From Phyllobacteriaceae bacterium UBA1940 (GTDB lineage Bacteria > Pseudomonadota > Alphaproteobacteria > Rhizobiales > Rhizobiaceae), in contig DDFA01000068.1 in the NCBI GenBank assembly GCA_002336975.1, positions 1-16,539 of the forward strand: a DNA stretch of 16,539 nt. Reading direction: 5' to 3'. Positions 15,601 to 16,539 of this stretch are shown here, one piece after another. The position numbers and the translations under genes were made by a program. Position 1 is the first letter of the stretch; the number at the start of each line of letters is the position of its first letter. The notes beneath the pieces were generated by a model, which saw only the letters and a program-made list of their open reading frames with translations, was not told the origin of the DNA and searched no databases.

Positions 15601-15609
15601 GGGAGCCAA

Positions 15610-16218
15610 ATGAGCCAAACGCTGAACCGCCTGAAAGAGTCGCCCTCCCAGACCGCCGGGCCCTACGTTCATATCGGCCTGACGCCGAATTTTTGCGGCA
15701 TCTCCGGCGTCTATCCCCAGGACCTCGGCGCGTCGATGGTCAATGACCGGACCAGGGGCGAGCGCATCAGGCTGCGCATGCGCGTTATCGACGGCGCGAA
15801 CACCCCGCTCAAGGACGCTCTGATCGAGATCTGGCAGGCAGACGCCGACGGCCTCTACAACTCGCCGTCCGAGACGCGCGGCGCCGCCGACCCGAATTTT
15901 GCCGGCTGGGGCCGCAAGCCGGCCGACATGGACAGCGGCGAATGCGTCTTCGAGACCGTCAAGCCCGGCAGGGTTCCGTTTCGCGACGGCCGCCCGCAGG
16001 CGCCGCACATCACGGTTTGGGTGGTGGCGCGCGGCATCAATATCGGCCTGCACACGCGGATGTATTTCGCCGACGAGGCCAATGCCGAAGACCCGATCTT
16101 GCAGCGGCTCGAACACAAGAACCGCATCCCCACCTTGCTGGCGACGCGGGATGGCGACGCGTATGTCTTCGACATCCGCCTGCAAGGCGATGACGAAACC
16201 GTCTTCTTCGACATCTGA
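15610..16218 (+). CDS. pcaG: Protocatechuate 3,4-dioxygenase, alpha subunit
   Basis: A 202-residue subunit that pairs with PcaH; it has the same beta-sandwich fold but no iron ligands. Seen: the N-terminal SPSQTAGPYVHIGL (11-24), whose Thr and Tyr reach the active site in the Pseudomonas enzyme, LIEIWQADADGLY (71-83), DPNFAGWGR (94-102), and APHITVWVVARGINIGLHTRMYF (131-153), where the conserved Arg lies next to the substrate carboxylate. Length is typical. GGGGAG ends 4 bases before the ATG and overlaps the toxin stop. The 556-base separation from pcaH is unusual because the two subunits are needed in equal amounts. Confidence 0.96.
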   Translation: MSQTLNRLKESPSQTAGPYVHIGLTPNFCGISGVYPQDLGASMVNDRTRGERIRLRMRVIDGANTPLKDALIEIWQADADGLYNSPSETRGAADPNFAGWGRKPADMDSGECVFETVKPGRVPFRDGRPQAPHITVWVVARGINIGLHTRMYFADEANAEDPILQRLEHKNRIPTLLATRDGDAYVFDIRLQGDDETVFFDI

Positions 16219-16237
16219 TCCTGTGCGATAGCAGGTC

Positions 16238-16539
16238 ATGAGCGTTTCGCCCTTCGATGACAGCCTGCTGTCCAGCCTGCTTGGCGACCCGCAGGCTGCG
16301 GCGCTTTTCTCAACCGAGGCCGAGCTTGAGGGGCTGATCGCCTTCGAGATCGCGCTGGCCAGAGCCGAGGGCGACGTGGGCGTCATCCCGGCCGACGCCG
16401 CGAGCACGATTGCCGCCGTGCTCGGCGACGCGGCGCTCCACTTCCTCCTGCAGCAGTTCCAGGCCGCGGACGGTGCCGGCGATCGCGTACTGCGAGCCGA
16501 GCAGGTTGAGGTTGACCACCTCCAGGTACTCGCCCACTG
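16238..16539 (+). CDS. pcaB: 3-Carboxy-cis,cis-muconate cycloisomerase, N-terminal part (interrupted)
   Basis: MSVSPFDDSLLSSLLGDPQ, then AALFSTEAELEGLIAFEIAL and RAEGDVGVIPADAASTIAAV (residues 1-61), match the beginning of PcaB, a fumarase/aspartase-superfamily enzyme that lactonises 3-carboxymuconate; its place after pcaG fits. From about residue 62 (base ~16420) the plus-strand frame stays open to the edge but no longer resembles PcaB, which should continue with a conserved DGVVVP-type block. On the minus strand the same bases look like real coding sequence. So the gene is broken near 16420-16430 by a rearrangement or an assembly join; only the first ~60 codons can be trusted. Confidence 0.72.
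   Translation, partial: MSVSPFDDSLLSSLLGDPQAAALFSTEAELEGLIAFEIALARAEGDVGVIPADAASTIAAVLGDAALHFLLQQFQAADGAGDRVLRAEQVEVDHLQVLAH
16421..16539 (-). CDS. Unrecognised coding-like fragment at the right edge
   Basis: Read on the minus strand from the edge, the frame gives VGEYLEVVNLNLLGSQYAIA followed by GTVRGLELLQEEVERRVAEH, a smooth amphipathic/hydrophobic pattern with strong G/C third-position preference. After that it continues only as antisense of pcaB. I do not recognise the family. It is probably the inside of a gene extending beyond the window, joined to pcaB near 16420-16430. Confidence 0.4.

Overview
The window looks like high-GC alphaproteobacterial DNA, most likely from a Mesorhizobium-like member of the Rhizobiales. 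This rests on GC-rich codon use, the style of the ABC transporters, an AraC-type pobR/pobA pair joined to a pca operon, and RIME/REP-like intergenic palindromes. The species assignment is inference; no ribosomal RNA gene is present.

Layout. (1) Bases 1-1070 are an accessory scar. The AT-richer 3' part of a BglII-family restriction endonuclease gene (+) runs tail-to-tail into a short leftover of an RHS-repeat protein (-). (2) Bases 1071-3247 (-) hold ettA (ABC-F translation factor) and a small VOC/glyoxalase-fold protein. (3) Bases 3304-6024 (-) hold an NMT1/SsuA-type ABC importer in the order binding protein, ATPase, permease. A ~112-bp nested palindrome lies between the binding-protein and ATPase genes. 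(4) Divergently, bases 6214-11395 (+) hold an alpha/beta hydrolase, a CaiB/BaiF CoA-transferase, an acetolactate-synthase-like ThDP enzyme and an M24/creatinase-fold protein that seems to lack its metal-binding aspartates. The last three are tightly coupled. With the importer they look like an uptake-and-catabolism module of unknown substrate. (5) Bases 11393-11750 are a 354-bp MITE-like element with 31-bp inverted ends and a TA target duplication, inserted where the M24 gene and pobR converge. It supplies the last 21 codons of pobR. (6) Bases 11683-16539 are a 4-hydroxybenzoate/protocatechuate region: pobR (-), then pobA, pcaC, pcaH, a RelB/RelE-like toxin-antitoxin module, pcaG and the start of pcaB (+).

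How the genes work together. PobA converts 4-hydroxybenzoate to protocatechuate. PcaHG opens the ring to 3-carboxy-cis,cis-muconate, PcaB cyclises it, and PcaC decarboxylates the lactone. pcaD and pcaQ are not in the window. PobR is expected to activate pobA in response to 4-hydroxybenzoate.

Most noteworthy points: the toxin-antitoxin cassette separating the two dioxygenase subunit genes; the apparent nonsense codon at toxin codon 3, created by a base change that also alters the antitoxin; the MITE that rewrites the C-terminus of PobR without changing the stop of the convergent M24 gene; the metal-less M24 protein in an uncharacterised catabolic cluster; and the right edge, where pcaB homology stops after about 60 codons and unrelated coding-like sequence on the other strand begins, which may be an assembly chimera. 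No tRNA, rRNA or CRISPR array was seen.
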